From Streptomyces sp. NRRL S-350 (lineage in GTDB: Bacteria; Actinomycetota; Actinomycetes; Streptomycetales; Streptomycetaceae): a stretch of 64,000 nucleotides of DNA. The notes under the pieces are model-generated. The model made no database searches, was not told where the DNA came from, and saw nothing but the letters and a program-made list of their open reading frames with translations. A program made the position numbers and the translations under genes. Position 1 is the stretch's first letter, and the number at the start of each line of letters is the position of its first letter. The stretch is taken from contig NZ_JOHO01000023.1 of NCBI RefSeq assembly GCF_000719705.1, positions 1-64,000 of the forward strand, in the 5' to 3' direction. Positions 1 through 7,701 of the stretch are shown here, piece after piece.

Positions 1-1174
1 CGGCGGGGGTGGTGGGGGCGGTGGCCGCCACGGGCCTCTTGGGGGCGGCGGCGTTGCCCGCCGGTTCGTCGAAGGCGGTGAGGGCCAGGGCGGTCAGGCC
101 GGCGAGGCCGGCCACGCCGAGCGCGCCGAGGACCAGGGGCTTGTTGCGGCGGCGACGGGCCGCCGCCGGGGCCGGGGCGGGCTGACCGGTAGGGGCCGGC
201 GGCGCTGCCGGGATGGGCGCCATCACCGAGGTCGCGGCCGGAGGCGAGGGCGGCAGCAGGGTGGTGTGCTGCTGGTTCGGGGAGGTCGGAACGGGTGGCA
301 GCAGCTGGGTCGGCGCGGCGGTGGCCAGGAGTTCGGCCGTCGGGTCGCCGACGATCAACCCGGGTACGGTGGAGAGGAGTTCGGCGCGCGCCGCCGAGGC
401 GTCGGCCGGGCGGTCGGCCGGGTTCTTCGCGAGCAGCCGCAGCACCGCCGCGTCCAGGGCGGGCGGCAGGCCGGGGCGCCGGGCGGACGGCGGCAGGGGC
501 TGCTCGCTGACGTGCTTGAAGGCGATCGCCACCGGGGTCTCGGCGGTGAACGGGGTGGCGCCGGTGAGCATTTCGGTCAGCACGCAGCCGACCGCGTACA
601 GGTCCGTCCGCCCGTCCACCGCCGAGGCGGTGGCCTGCTCGGGCGACAGGTACGCCGCCGTGCCGAGCACGCTCGCGGTCTGGGTCAGGTTGCCGGACGA
701 ACCGGCCCGGGCGATGCCGAAGTCGACGACCTTCACCCCGCCGTCGGCGGTGATCATGATGTTGCCCGGCTTGACGTCCCGGTGCACCAGCCCGGCCGCG
801 TGCGCGACCGCCAGCGCCTCGCAGACCGCCGCCGCGATGCCCACCGCCCGCTCCAGCGGCAGTTGGGGCTGCTGCGACAGGAGGGCGGCGAGCGAGCGCC
901 CGTTGACCAGCTCCATGACGATGAACGGGGTGCCCTGGTCCACGCCGGAGTCGAACACCATGGCGATCCCCGGGTGCACCAGCATGGCGGCGTGCTGCGC
1001 CTCGCGGCTGAAGCGCTCGGCGAACCGGGGATCGTCGGCGAGGCCGCCGTTGAGGATCTTCACGGCCACCTGACGCCCCAGCACCCGGTCCAGGCCGCGC
1101 CAGACGGTGGCCATGCCGCCGACGCCGAGTATCTCGACGAGTTCGTAACGCCCGTTCAGCGCCCGTCCGATCAC
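1..1174 (-). CDS. Membrane-bound Ser/Thr protein kinase (PknB type), C-terminus outside window
   Basis: Hanks-type eukaryotic-like kinase that phosphorylates Ser/Thr on target proteins. The catalytic domain fills about residues 1-260: a Gly-rich loop (LGVGGMATVW), the ATP-binding Lys in VAVKIL, the catalytic HRDVKPGN, the DFG motif (VDFGIAR) and the activation-segment end SPEQ are all present, so it should be active. A Pro/Ala-rich juxtamembrane linker follows, then Arg-rich residues and one hydrophobic segment near residues 345-368; the extracellular part is cut by the window edge. The GTG start at 1174 has an upstream GGGGAG. It begins 12 bp after the stop of the deacetylase/glycosyltransferase gene, so it is probably the last gene of that minus-strand operon. 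No PASTA repeat can be seen because the sequence ends. Confidence 0.93.
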   Translation of the reverse strand, partial: MIGRALNGRYELVEILGVGGMATVWRGLDRVLGRQVAVKILNGGLADDPRFAERFSREAQHAAMLVHPGIAMVFDSGVDQGTPFIVMELVNGRSLAALLSQQPQLPLERAVGIAAAVCEALAVAHAAGLVHRDVKPGNIMITADGGVKVVDFGIARAGSSGNLTQTASVLGTAAYLSPEQATASAVDGRTDLYAVGCVLTEMLTGATPFTAETPVAIAFKHVSEQPLPPSARRPGLPPALDAAVLRLLAKNPADRPADASAARAELLSTVPGLIVGDPTAELLATAAPTQLLPPVPTSPNQQHTTLLPPSPPAATSVMAPIPAAPPAPTGQPAPAPAAARRRRNKPLVLGALGVAGLAGLTALALTAFDEPAGNAAAPKRPVAATAPTTPA

Positions 1175-1186
1175 CTGGAGCTCCCC

Positions 1187-3454
1187 TCACGTGCCCTGCC
1201 CGGGGTTCCGGGCCGCCTCGTGCACCCGTGCACGATAGCCGCCGACGCCCACCGGCTCCGGCGCGGTTCCCTGCGCGGCTCCCGGGCCGTCGACCGTGAC
1301 CGGCTGCTGGAGGCTGCCGTAGCGCTGCATCCGCTGCCAGCGCAGCCGGGAGCCGGCCAGCGCGGTGAACACGGACTGGATCACCACCAGGTACATCAGC
1401 TGCCGGTAGACGAACTGCTGCAGCGGAAGGCTCCACAGCGGGCCGAGCCGTTCCTTGTCCAGGCGGAAGGCGTACACCCCCATCAGGACCTGGACCAGCA
1501 GGAACGCCGCCCACAGAGCGACGATCCGGACCGGGTCGAGGAAGGCCAGTCCGTACAGCGCGAAGACGTCCACCACGGGGGCGAGCAACGGCAGCAGCAC
1601 CTGGAACATCAGCAGGTAGAGCAGGCCGCGCCGGCCCAGCTTGCCCGCTTGGCCTTGCTGGGCGAGCGCGCCCCGGTGCTTCCACATCGCCTGGAGGGTG
1701 CCGTAGCACCAGCGGTAGCGCTGCCGCCACAGGGCGCTCAACGAGGCGGGGGCCTCCGTCCAGGCCTTGGCCCGCTCCTCGTAGACGACCCGCCAACCGG
1801 CCCGGCACAGGGCCATGGTGAGGTCGGTGTCCTCGGCCAGGGTCTCCTCGCCGACGCCGCCGACGGCGAGGAGCGCCGAGCGGCGGAACGCGCCGACCGC
1901 CCCGGGCACGGTGGGCATGCACTCGGCGAGGTCGAACAGCCGGCGGTCCAGGTTGAAGCCGACCACGTACTCGATGTGCTGCCAACGACCCAGCAGACCA
2001 CCCCGGTTGACCACCTTGGCGTTTCCGGAGACGGCGCCGACGCCGGGGTCGGCGAACGGCTGCACCAGCATCCGGACGGCGTCGGGCTCGAAGACGGTGT
2101 CGCCGTCGACCATCACCAGCAGTTCGGCCCGGGCGGCGGCGATGCCCGTGTTGAGGGCGGCGGGCTTGCCCGCGTTCTCCTGCCGGATCACCCGGACGTA
2201 CGGCAGGTTCAGTGACTCCACCAGATCGGCGGTGCCGTCGGTGGACCCGTCGTCGACGACGATCACCTCGACCGGGTGGTCGGAGGCCAGCAGCGAACGG
2301 ACGGCCGGCTCGATCCCGGCGATCTCGTTGTACGCCGGGACGATCACGCTGACCGGCTCCGTGACCGGCGGGCCCCAGCCACGCCGGCGAAGCCGCTTGT
2401 GTCGGCGGGCGGCGACCAGCACGACGACGGCGCGCAGCACACTGACCGCACCCGCCGCCCAGAGCAGCCAGCCCAGCACGTCGAGCACCAGGCCGCCGCC
2501 GGTCAGCAGCCAGATCAGGGCCAGGCCCTGCCAGTGGTCCGCGGCCCCGGCCGGGTGCACCGGATCGGGCATGCCGACGGCCTCGCTGACGGTGACGAAG
2601 CGGAAGCCCCGCGCCTTCAGTTGGGCCAGCACGACGTCCAGGGCGTCAACGGTCTGCTGCCGGTTGCCGCCGGCGTCGTGCATCAGGACGATCTGACCCT
2701 GGTTGCCGGGCCCGGCGACGACCGTCTTGACGATGTCGGGCACACCCGGGCGGCGCCAGTCCTCGCTGTCCAGGGTGGTGAGGACCGTCAGGTAGCCCTC
2801 CTGCCCGGCCTGCCGGACGGCGGACCAGCCGCGGTCGTCCAGGGCGTCGGCGGTCGAGGAGTACGGCGGGCGCAGCAGGGAGCTGGTGACGTCCGCCGCA
2901 CCGGCCAGGGTCAGCTGGGCCTCGCGCAGTTCCAGGCTGCGGCGCCAGGAGGGGGCGGTGCCGAGGTCGGTGTGCGTGAAGGTGTGGATGCCGACCTGGT
3001 GGCCCTCGGCGATCATCCGCCGGACCAGCTCGGGGTGGGCGGCAGCCTGAGTGCCGACCACGAAGAAGGTCGCGTGCACGCCGGACTGCTTCAGGGCGTC
3101 GAGGACCTGCGGGGTCCAGCGCGGGTCCGGGCCGTCGTCGAAGGTGAGCGCGATGGTGCCGGGCTTGGGCGCGGCGGTGCGTGGCTGTCCGCCGGCGGTG
3201 TCGATCACCGGGCCACCGGTACGGACCGCCTCGGGGACGGTACCCGCGGCGGCCGGGGTCGCGGCCTGGTCGGGGCGGGCGTCGTACAGGTGCTGGGTGT
3301 AGCCCTGGAACAGCAGGGTGGCGGCCAGGGTGAGCAGCAGGGCGGTCAGCAGCAGCCAGTGGGTGCGCAACGGCCCCTGGCGGACGACGCCGCGTCGGCC
3401 CCGGCGCTTGCTCCGGGTGGGCGGGGCGGCTCTTCGACGGCGGGCTGCGGTCAT
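1187..3454 (-). CDS. Bifunctional polysaccharide deacetylase / family 2 glycosyltransferase (MatB-like)
   Basis: A 755-residue membrane protein joining two exopolysaccharide enzymes. A basic N-terminus and one membrane segment (about residues 33-49) precede a NodB-type deacetylase domain with TFDDGPD (Asp106/107), a zinc HTFTH motif, RPPYSS and a late LMHDAG motif. More membrane segments lead into a GT2 domain with VIVPAYNE, VDDGSTDG, VDGDTVF, EDTDL and QRYRW (QxxRW), as in hyaluronan, chitin and PNAG synthases, then C-terminal membrane helices. This layout matches MatB of Streptomyces, needed for a PNAG-like polymer and hyphal aggregation; the polymer here is inferred. The ATG at 3454 is preferred over an in-frame ATG 25 codons upstream because that extension is only translated pentamer repeat. 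The gene upstream encodes a small membrane partner; a kinase follows. Confidence 0.93.
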   Translation of the reverse strand: MTAARRRRAAPPTRSKRRGRRGVVRQGPLRTHWLLLTALLLTLAATLLFQGYTQHLYDARPDQAATPAAAGTVPEAVRTGGPVIDTAGGQPRTAAPKPGTIALTFDDGPDPRWTPQVLDALKQSGVHATFFVVGTQAAAHPELVRRMIAEGHQVGIHTFTHTDLGTAPSWRRSLELREAQLTLAGAADVTSSLLRPPYSSTADALDDRGWSAVRQAGQEGYLTVLTTLDSEDWRRPGVPDIVKTVVAGPGNQGQIVLMHDAGGNRQQTVDALDVVLAQLKARGFRFVTVSEAVGMPDPVHPAGAADHWQGLALIWLLTGGGLVLDVLGWLLWAAGAVSVLRAVVVLVAARRHKRLRRRGWGPPVTEPVSVIVPAYNEIAGIEPAVRSLLASDHPVEVIVVDDGSTDGTADLVESLNLPYVRVIRQENAGKPAALNTGIAAARAELLVMVDGDTVFEPDAVRMLVQPFADPGVGAVSGNAKVVNRGGLLGRWQHIEYVVGFNLDRRLFDLAECMPTVPGAVGAFRRSALLAVGGVGEETLAEDTDLTMALCRAGWRVVYEERAKAWTEAPASLSALWRQRYRWCYGTLQAMWKHRGALAQQGQAGKLGRRGLLYLLMFQVLLPLLAPVVDVFALYGLAFLDPVRIVALWAAFLLVQVLMGVYAFRLDKERLGPLWSLPLQQFVYRQLMYLVVIQSVFTALAGSRLRWQRMQRYGSLQQPVTVDGPGAAQGTAPEPVGVGGYRARVHEAARNPGQGT

Positions 3455-3474
3455 GGGAGGTGCTTTCCGGGAGG

Positions 3475-3530
3475 GGAGGGGAGGGGCAGGGCAGGGCAAG
3501 GCAGCGCAGGGCAGGGCAGGGCAGGGCATC
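3475..3530. repeat. gggca-type pentamer tandem repeat
   Basis: A run of pentamers (gggca with ggggа-like and agggc variants, roughly ten copies) lies just upstream of the deacetylase/glycosyltransferase start at 3454, in its untranslated leader. Low-complexity G-runs of this kind are slippage-prone. No protein or known regulator site is evident in the 138 bp between the two genes. Confidence 0.75.
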
Positions 3531-3592
3531 GGAACGCCGCACCCGGGGCGGGGCGCACGGGCAGGCGGGCGGAGTGCGGGGGGACGGCGGCG

Positions 3593-4222
3593 TCAGGGGG
3601 TGGCGGCGGCCTTGGTCGGCTTGTTGCCGGAGTTGCCCGGCGGCTCGGTGGGTCGGCCGTGGCCGGGCGTCGGGGCGGCGGTGGCACCACCGGACGCGGT
3701 GCCGCCGGCGTTCCCGCCGGGGGTCGTGGGCGCCGGACTCGACGGGAGGGACACCGGGACGGGCGCCGCGGACCGGGGAGCAGCCGCCGGGGCACCCGTG
3801 CGGCGCGCCTCGCCGGTCGGGCGGGACTGGACCGGTTGGACGGAGTCGGGCCGGGCGGTGCCCAGGTCCGCGGGGGTCGGCTCGGCCGCGACGGGAGCGG
3901 GGGCGGGCGTCGGCGCACCGGCTGCGGGGGGCTGCGGCAGCGGCAGGAAGGGTGCGCTGACGGTCGGCCCGCCCAGCGCGGTGCTGACCAGCAGACCCAG
4001 GTAGCCGACGGCGGGAACGGCGAGCAGGACGCCGAGTCGGCGCACCCGCCGCTGGCGGCGGCCGGAGGAGTCCACGAACACCGGGGCGGTGGTTCCGGCG
4101 GCCTCCGAGGCCTCCTCGGAGGAGGCCTCCCAGGAGACGGCCTCCGGGGAGGGGGAGGCGGCCGGGGAACCGGGCAGCGGTTCCCCGACCGCCGGCTCGT
4201 GGTCGTGCAGATGGACGGTCAC
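3593..4222 (-). CDS. Pro/Ala-rich single-pass membrane protein, partner of the deacetylase/glycosyltransferase
   Basis: A 209-residue protein of unrecognised family. An acidic, His-containing N-terminus (about 50 residues) precedes a basic stretch (RRQRRVRRL) and one membrane helix at about 62-84, then a long extracytoplasmic tail rich in Pro, Ala, Thr and Gly. There is no catalytic motif. It lies 138 bp upstream of the MatB-like gene on the same strand, the place taken by matA in Streptomyces, so a role as accessory subunit of the same polymer machine is a context-based guess. The GTG start at 4222 has only a weak ribosome-binding site; no better in-frame start is visible. Confidence 0.62.
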   Translation of the reverse strand: MTVHLHDHEPAVGEPLPGSPAASPSPEAVSWEASSEEASEAAGTTAPVFVDSSGRRQRRVRRLGVLLAVPAVGYLGLLVSTALGGPTVSAPFLPLPQPPAAGAPTPAPAPVAAEPTPADLGTARPDSVQPVQSRPTGEARRTGAPAAAPRSAAPVPVSLPSSPAPTTPGGNAGGTASGGATAAPTPGHGRPTEPPGNSGNKPTKAAATP

Positions 4223-4254
4223 GGTCGGATCCAGATCCGTTCTGGTCGCACGGG

Positions 4255-4291
4255 GTGCGGCCCGCCCTGACTGCGGGAGGGCGGGCCGCAC
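4255..4291. terminator. 14-bp perfect hairpin upstream of the MatA-like gene
   Basis: Arms 4255-4268 and 4278-4291 are perfectly complementary (gtgcggcccgccct type) with a 9-nt loop. It sits between the upstream anti-sigma-like gene and the start at 4222, only 33 bp from that start. It may stop read-through from the sigma operon or act in the leader of the next gene. Confidence 0.6.
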
Positions 4292-4354
4292 GTTTCCGGG
4301 CCGACCGGGCCGGCGGCGCGTCCGGGGTGACGCCTGCCGGTCCGGCCGGGGCCG

Positions 4355-4400
4355 GCCGGGTGGGCGGCTGGCACGGGGGAGCCAACCGGCCACCCGGAGC
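4355..4400. terminator. Imperfect hairpin in the same intergenic gap
   Basis: Two 17-nt arms (ccgggtgggcggctggc against its near complement) pair with two mismatches around an 8-nt loop. This is the middle one of three hairpins between 4223 and 4553 and may be a back-up terminator. Confidence 0.45.
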
Positions 4401-4450
4401 TTCGGGTGGTGGTACTGCGTCCTGCTGGCACTGCGTCCCGCTGGAAGCGG

Positions 4451-4493
4451 GGGTGGATCGGGACTGCGGGTGGATCGGGACTGCGGGTGGATC
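4451..4493. repeat. 17-bp direct repeat, about 2.5 copies
   Basis: The unit gggtggatcgggactgc is repeated head to tail between the terminator hairpin of the sigma/anti-sigma operon and the start of the MatA-like gene. No ORF uses it. Its function is unknown. Confidence 0.7.
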
Positions 4494-4496
4494 GTT

Positions 4497-4542
4497 CCGG
4501 GTGGGCGGCGAGCCCGGGGGGAGTCGCTCGCCGCCCACCCGG
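4497..4542 (-). terminator. 17-bp perfect hairpin terminator of the sigma/anti-sigma-like operon
   Basis: Arms 4497-4513 and 4526-4542 are perfectly complementary with a 12-nt loop and begin 12 bp after the stop codon at 4554. There is no T-tract, as is common in streptomycetes. Confidence 0.8.
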
Positions 4543-4553
4543 AGTTCTGGGGG

Positions 4554-5546
4554 TTACCTCTCGGCGGGGGGGCCGTCGGTACGGTCGGACTTGCCGGGTC
4601 GGGTCGCGGGCGGGGATGCGGGGGCGGCCGGAGGGGTCGGGACCGTGACGCCGGGCTTCCCGGGTCTGGCGCCGCCGGTGGCGTTGCCGTCCCCACCGCC
4701 CTTGGGCTCGTCCCCGCCGCCCTTGCCGGCACCGGTGGTGGGGCTGCCGGCGTTCCGGCCGGGTTCGTGCGATGGCGCGCCCGTGCCCGGACGGCTGTCG
4801 CCACCCGTGGTGCCGAGCGCCTCGCCGCAGTACTCCGCGACCTTCTCGGCGCCTTCGGCCGCGGTGACCAGCGGGCCGAACTGCGGTTCGGTGACCAGCT
4901 GGCCGGAGCCTTCGCCCCGGCCGGACCGGTCGAGGTAGCCGTGGCAGAGCGCGACCAGTTCGGGCGTGGCCGACCGGCCGCCGTGCCCGTCCGCCGAGGG
5001 CGTGCCGGGAGTGCGCGCGGTGGACGGTCCGGCCTGCGGCGCGCCGCTGCCGGAGGGCTTGGCCGAACCGCTCGGCGGGGCGAAGCCTGGCTGGCCGGCC
5101 GCGCTCGTGCCGGAGGCACCGCCCCCGGCGGCACGCGAGTGCTCCGGCTCGGCAGGGCTGCCGCCCAGGGACGGCAGATTGCCGGTACCGGCGGCGACCG
5201 CGACCCCGCACAGCGCGGTGGCGCCGAGCACGGCGGCAACGGCCTTCGTGCTGAAGGCCTTGGCCAGCGCCGCGGTTGTCATCGGTCGTCGTCTCCGAAC
5301 GGGGGTCACTACGGGATCGGGTGTGAGACTCGCCTCCCGGAACGCGGCCAGGGCCGCCTCCTCGCCGACCAGTTCCGCGGCCGTCGCCGGGGCGGCGGCC
5401 GCGGCCAGCACCCGGGCGAGCTGCCCGGGACCGCCGTCCGGTCCGGTGAGCGAGGCCTCCTGCCCGGCCGACGGGCCGCCCACGGCACCGCCGAGCAACT
5501 GCTCGGCGGCGTCACGGTCGATCCGACGGGATCGGTTGGTGCTCAT
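4554..5546 (-). CDS. Single-pass membrane protein, probable anti-sigma partner of the adjacent ECF sigma factor
   Basis: A 330-residue protein with a cytoplasmic N-terminal region (about 1-90, with an Ala-rich helical block ARVLAAAAAPATAAEL and GEEAALAAFREA), one membrane segment at about 101-121, and a long Ser/Gly/Pro-rich external tail interrupted by a more ordered stretch with two Cys (ELVALCHGYLD to EYCGEAL). The topology fits a membrane anti-sigma factor, but no HxxxCxxC ZAS motif is visible, so the role rests on context: its ATG overlaps the sigma gene's TGA (ATGA), implying translational coupling. A strong hairpin follows the stop. It could instead be a sensor or a surface protein of unknown role. 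Confidence 0.7.
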   Translation of the reverse strand: MSTNRSRRIDRDAAEQLLGGAVGGPSAGQEASLTGPDGGPGQLARVLAAAAAPATAAELVGEEAALAAFREASLTPDPVVTPVRRRRPMTTAALAKAFSTKAVAAVLGATALCGVAVAAGTGNLPSLGGSPAEPEHSRAAGGGASGTSAAGQPGFAPPSGSAKPSGSGAPQAGPSTARTPGTPSADGHGGRSATPELVALCHGYLDRSGRGEGSGQLVTEPQFGPLVTAAEGAEKVAEYCGEALGTTGGDSRPGTGAPSHEPGRNAGSPTTGAGKGGGDEPKGGGDGNATGGARPGKPGVTVPTPPAAPASPPATRPGKSDRTDGPPAER

Positions 5547-6346
5547 CTCATGTCCTTCAGCGTCGCGGCTCGGCGTCCTGTCACACCTTGCGAAGAATTT
5601 TTTTCCGCGGACTTCCCGGCAGGGTCCGCGAGCGGGTCCGCGCTACCGGGTCCGGCCCGTCGCGCGGCGGGGATCCCGGTCGTCCCGGACTGTTCCAACA
5701 GCTTGGCCAGGCGCCGCAGCCCCCGGTGGGCGGCCATCCGAACGCTGCCGGCCCGCTTGCCGAGGACCCGGGCGGCGCTCTCCGCGTCCAACTCCATGAC
5801 CACCCGCAACAGCACCGCCTCGGCCTGGTCGCGCGGCAGCCTGGAGATCAGTGCCAGCGCGTCGGCGGTGCCGACCGTGCTCAGCGCGGCGCCCGCGGTG
5901 TCGTTCCCGGCAGCCAGCTCGAACAGGTGCTCGATGGGCAGGTCGGTGACCGGTCTGCGGCGGCGGGCCCGCAGGTGGTCGAGGGCCCGGTGGCGGGCGA
6001 TGGTGGCGGCCCAGCCACGGAAACCGTCCCCGTCCCCGGAGAAGCCGCGCAGGTCGCGGGCGATCTGCAGCCAGGCCTCCGAGGCGATGTCCTCGGCGTC
6101 CTGGACGTCCTCCGGCCGCCCGCCGACCAGCACCTTCAGGTAGCGCAGCAGGCCCGGTTGGACGGTCCGGAACAGCAGCCGGAAGGCCTCCTCGTCACCG
6201 CCCTGCGCGGCGAGGACCGCCTCGGTCAGATCGGGGGGAGCGGGGGCCGGGCCCGGTGGCGAGGCGGCGGGGGCTTCTGGTCCGGGCCGTCCGACGGAAC
6301 TGCCGGTGCCCGCTCCGGGGCGTTCTGCACTCTGCACCCGCCACAT
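5543..6346 (-). CDS. ECF-type RNA polymerase sigma factor
   Basis: A 267-residue sigma-70 family protein. A disordered Pro/Ala-rich N-terminus of about 38 residues precedes region 2 (AFRLLFRTVQPGLLRYL, then AEDIASEAWLQIARDL and GWAATIARHRALDHLR) and region 4 (LPRDQAEAVLLRVVMELDAESAARVLGKRAGSVRMAAHRGLRRLAKLL). A basic tail follows. The ATG at 6346 is chosen; a GTG three codons later is possible. It directs core polymerase to promoters that cannot be deduced here. The last codons overlap the start of the downstream membrane protein, its likely regulator. I cannot assign the ECF group. Confidence 0.88.
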   Translation of the reverse strand: MWRVQSAERPGAGTGSSVGRPGPEAPAASPPGPAPAPPDLTEAVLAAQGGDEEAFRLLFRTVQPGLLRYLKVLVGGRPEDVQDAEDIASEAWLQIARDLRGFSGDGDGFRGWAATIARHRALDHLRARRRRPVTDLPIEHLFELAAGNDTAGAALSTVGTADALALISRLPRDQAEAVLLRVVMELDAESAARVLGKRAGSVRMAAHRGLRRLAKLLEQSGTTGIPAARRAGPGSADPLADPAGKSAEKNSSQGVTGRRAATLKDMR

Positions 6347-6700
6347 GATGCGCCATTCGGGTGGCCGGGGCGGCTCCGGCCGAAGGACCGGCCCGGACCG
6401 GACCGCGATCCCGCGAACCGCCGTCCTCCCGCCCGCGACGCCGACGAGCCCGCCCCGCCCGGCCTGTCCGTACACGGATCGGTTCGGGGACTCCGGCCCC
6501 TCGGGGGCTCGCGACCTCCGACCGGGTGCCCCCACGGACGACCGGAACCGCAGGTGGGACGAGGTGTCGCGGCGCCCACCATGACAACTGTCACGCGGAT
6601 CCCGCAACGGACGGCACTGCTCCGGGGCGGGGGCCGACGGAAAGACTGGAGGCACGACGCGGGCAGGAGCCCGCGGCCACCAGCCGGGGAGGAACCCACC
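6347..6700. other. Divergent intergenic region, no gene
   Basis: The 354 bp between the sigma gene and the VC0807-like gene hold no credible ORF. The palindrome tgacaactgtca (6582-6593) lies about 110 bp before the plus-strand gene and could be a regulator site or promoter element; nothing else stands out. Confidence 0.5.
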
Positions 6701-7453
6701 GTGAGCCAGACCGTCAGCGCCGCCGCCGTCACCGCCACTGTCGCCGTCACCGCTCCCCCGAAGGCCGCCGCCGAGGGCGCCGCCCACGCCGAGGCGCCCA
6801 ACCCCCTGCTCTCCGGTCTCCGCCCGCTCGCCCTCGACGTGGCCGTCCCGATGGCCGGCTACTACCTGCTGCACTCGGCCTGCGGCCTGAGCGAGTTCGC
6901 CGCACTGGCGTGGAGCAGCGCCTTCCCGGCCGCCCGCACCCTCCTCGGCCTGCTGCGCGAGGGCAGGCTCAACCTGTGGTCCACGCTGATGCTGGCCGTC
7001 AACCTGGCGGGCCTGGCGCTGACCTTCGTCACCGGCGACGCCCGACTGATGATCGCCAAGGACGGCGGGCTGAGCGGCACGGTGGCGCTCGCGATCCTGG
7101 CCTCCGCACTGGTCGGCCGGCCGGTGATGAGCCCGATGCTGATGCCCTTCATCACCAAGGGCAAGCGGGAACGCGCCGCCGCCTGGCAGCGGCTGGCCGA
7201 GGGCCGGGCGGCCTCGTCGCGGGCCTTCCGCCGCTACGAGCGGGTCTTCTCGGGAATCTGGGGCACCGCGCTGCTGGCGGAGTGCGCGGCCCGGGTGGTC
7301 GGCGCCTTCACCCTGCCCGTCTCGACCATGGCCTGGCTGTCCACCGTGTTCCTGATCGGCGCGATCGTGGCCGGCTCGCTGCTCGGCCAGGCCGCCGCCG
7401 AGCCGCTGGAGAAGCTGGTCAGCGCCGAGGCCGAGGCCCCGACCGCCGCCTGA
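6701..7453 (+). CDS. VC0807-like polytopic membrane protein
   Basis: A 250-residue protein with an Ala/Thr-rich N-terminus of about 35 residues, then five or six hydrophobic segments (LALDVAVPMAGYYLLHSACG, LMLAVNLAGLALTFVTG, VALAILASALVG, and two near the C-terminus). The pattern LSGLRPLALDVAVPMAGYYLL with a conserved Arg/Gly block is that of the uncharacterised VC0807 family; the function is unknown. The GTG start at 6701 is set by GGGGAGGA about 8 nt upstream. It is transcribed away from the sigma operon. Tandem repeats follow its stop. Confidence 0.75.
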   Translation: MSQTVSAAAVTATVAVTAPPKAAAEGAAHAEAPNPLLSGLRPLALDVAVPMAGYYLLHSACGLSEFAALAWSSAFPAARTLLGLLREGRLNLWSTLMLAVNLAGLALTFVTGDARLMIAKDGGLSGTVALAILASALVGRPVMSPMLMPFITKGKRERAAAWQRLAEGRAASSRAFRRYERVFSGIWGTALLAECAARVVGAFTLPVSTMAWLSTVFLIGAIVAGSLLGQAAAEPLEKLVSAEAEAPTAA

Positions 7454-7461
7454 GCCCCGCC

Positions 7462-7582
7462 GCCGGCACCTGAGCACCACCGCCACCGCTCGGGCCCATG
7501 AGCCCCAGCGCCACCGCGCCGGCACCTGAGCACCACCGCCACCACTCGGGCCCAGGAGCACCACCGCCACCGCTCGGGCACC
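7462..7582. repeat. About 41-bp tandem repeat, two full copies plus a partial third
   Basis: Copies of gccggcacctgagcaccacc followed by gccaccgctcgggcccatgag lie at about 7462-7502 and 7519-7558, with a shorter copy to 7582. They fill the start of the gap between the VC0807-like gene and the phosphatase. The unit contains in-frame stops, so it is not coding. Origin and role are unknown. Confidence 0.75.
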
Positions 7583-7662
7583 GCCCCGCACCTGAACCAC
7601 CGGCACCGAGGACTCGAACGGCGAGGAACCATCCCGATCTCCCGGGAGTCCTTACATAACGA

Positions 7663-7680
7663 GGGGGTAACGGTACCCCC
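7663..7680. promoter_or_regulatory. Short inverted repeat in the phosphatase leader
   Basis: gggggta (7663-7669) and taccccc (7674-7680) form a 7-bp stem with a 4-nt loop 21 bp before the ATG at 7702. It may be a regulator site or an RNA hairpin affecting expression of the phosphatase. No promoter can be fixed with confidence. Confidence 0.4.
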
Positions 7681-7701
7681 GGCGAGGAAACGGGGAGCCC
7701 C

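Noticed and set aside
4100..4135. ggcctcc/ggaggcc palindromes as an operator
   Set aside because: They lie inside the coding region of the MatA-like protein and encode its Glu/Ala/Ser-rich stretch.
266..4270. Two long plus-strand frames (266-2215 and 2276-4270)
   Set aside because: They oppose the kinase, the deacetylase/glycosyltransferase and its partner gene, whose motifs are unmistakable. The plus frames have no motif or ribosome-binding site.
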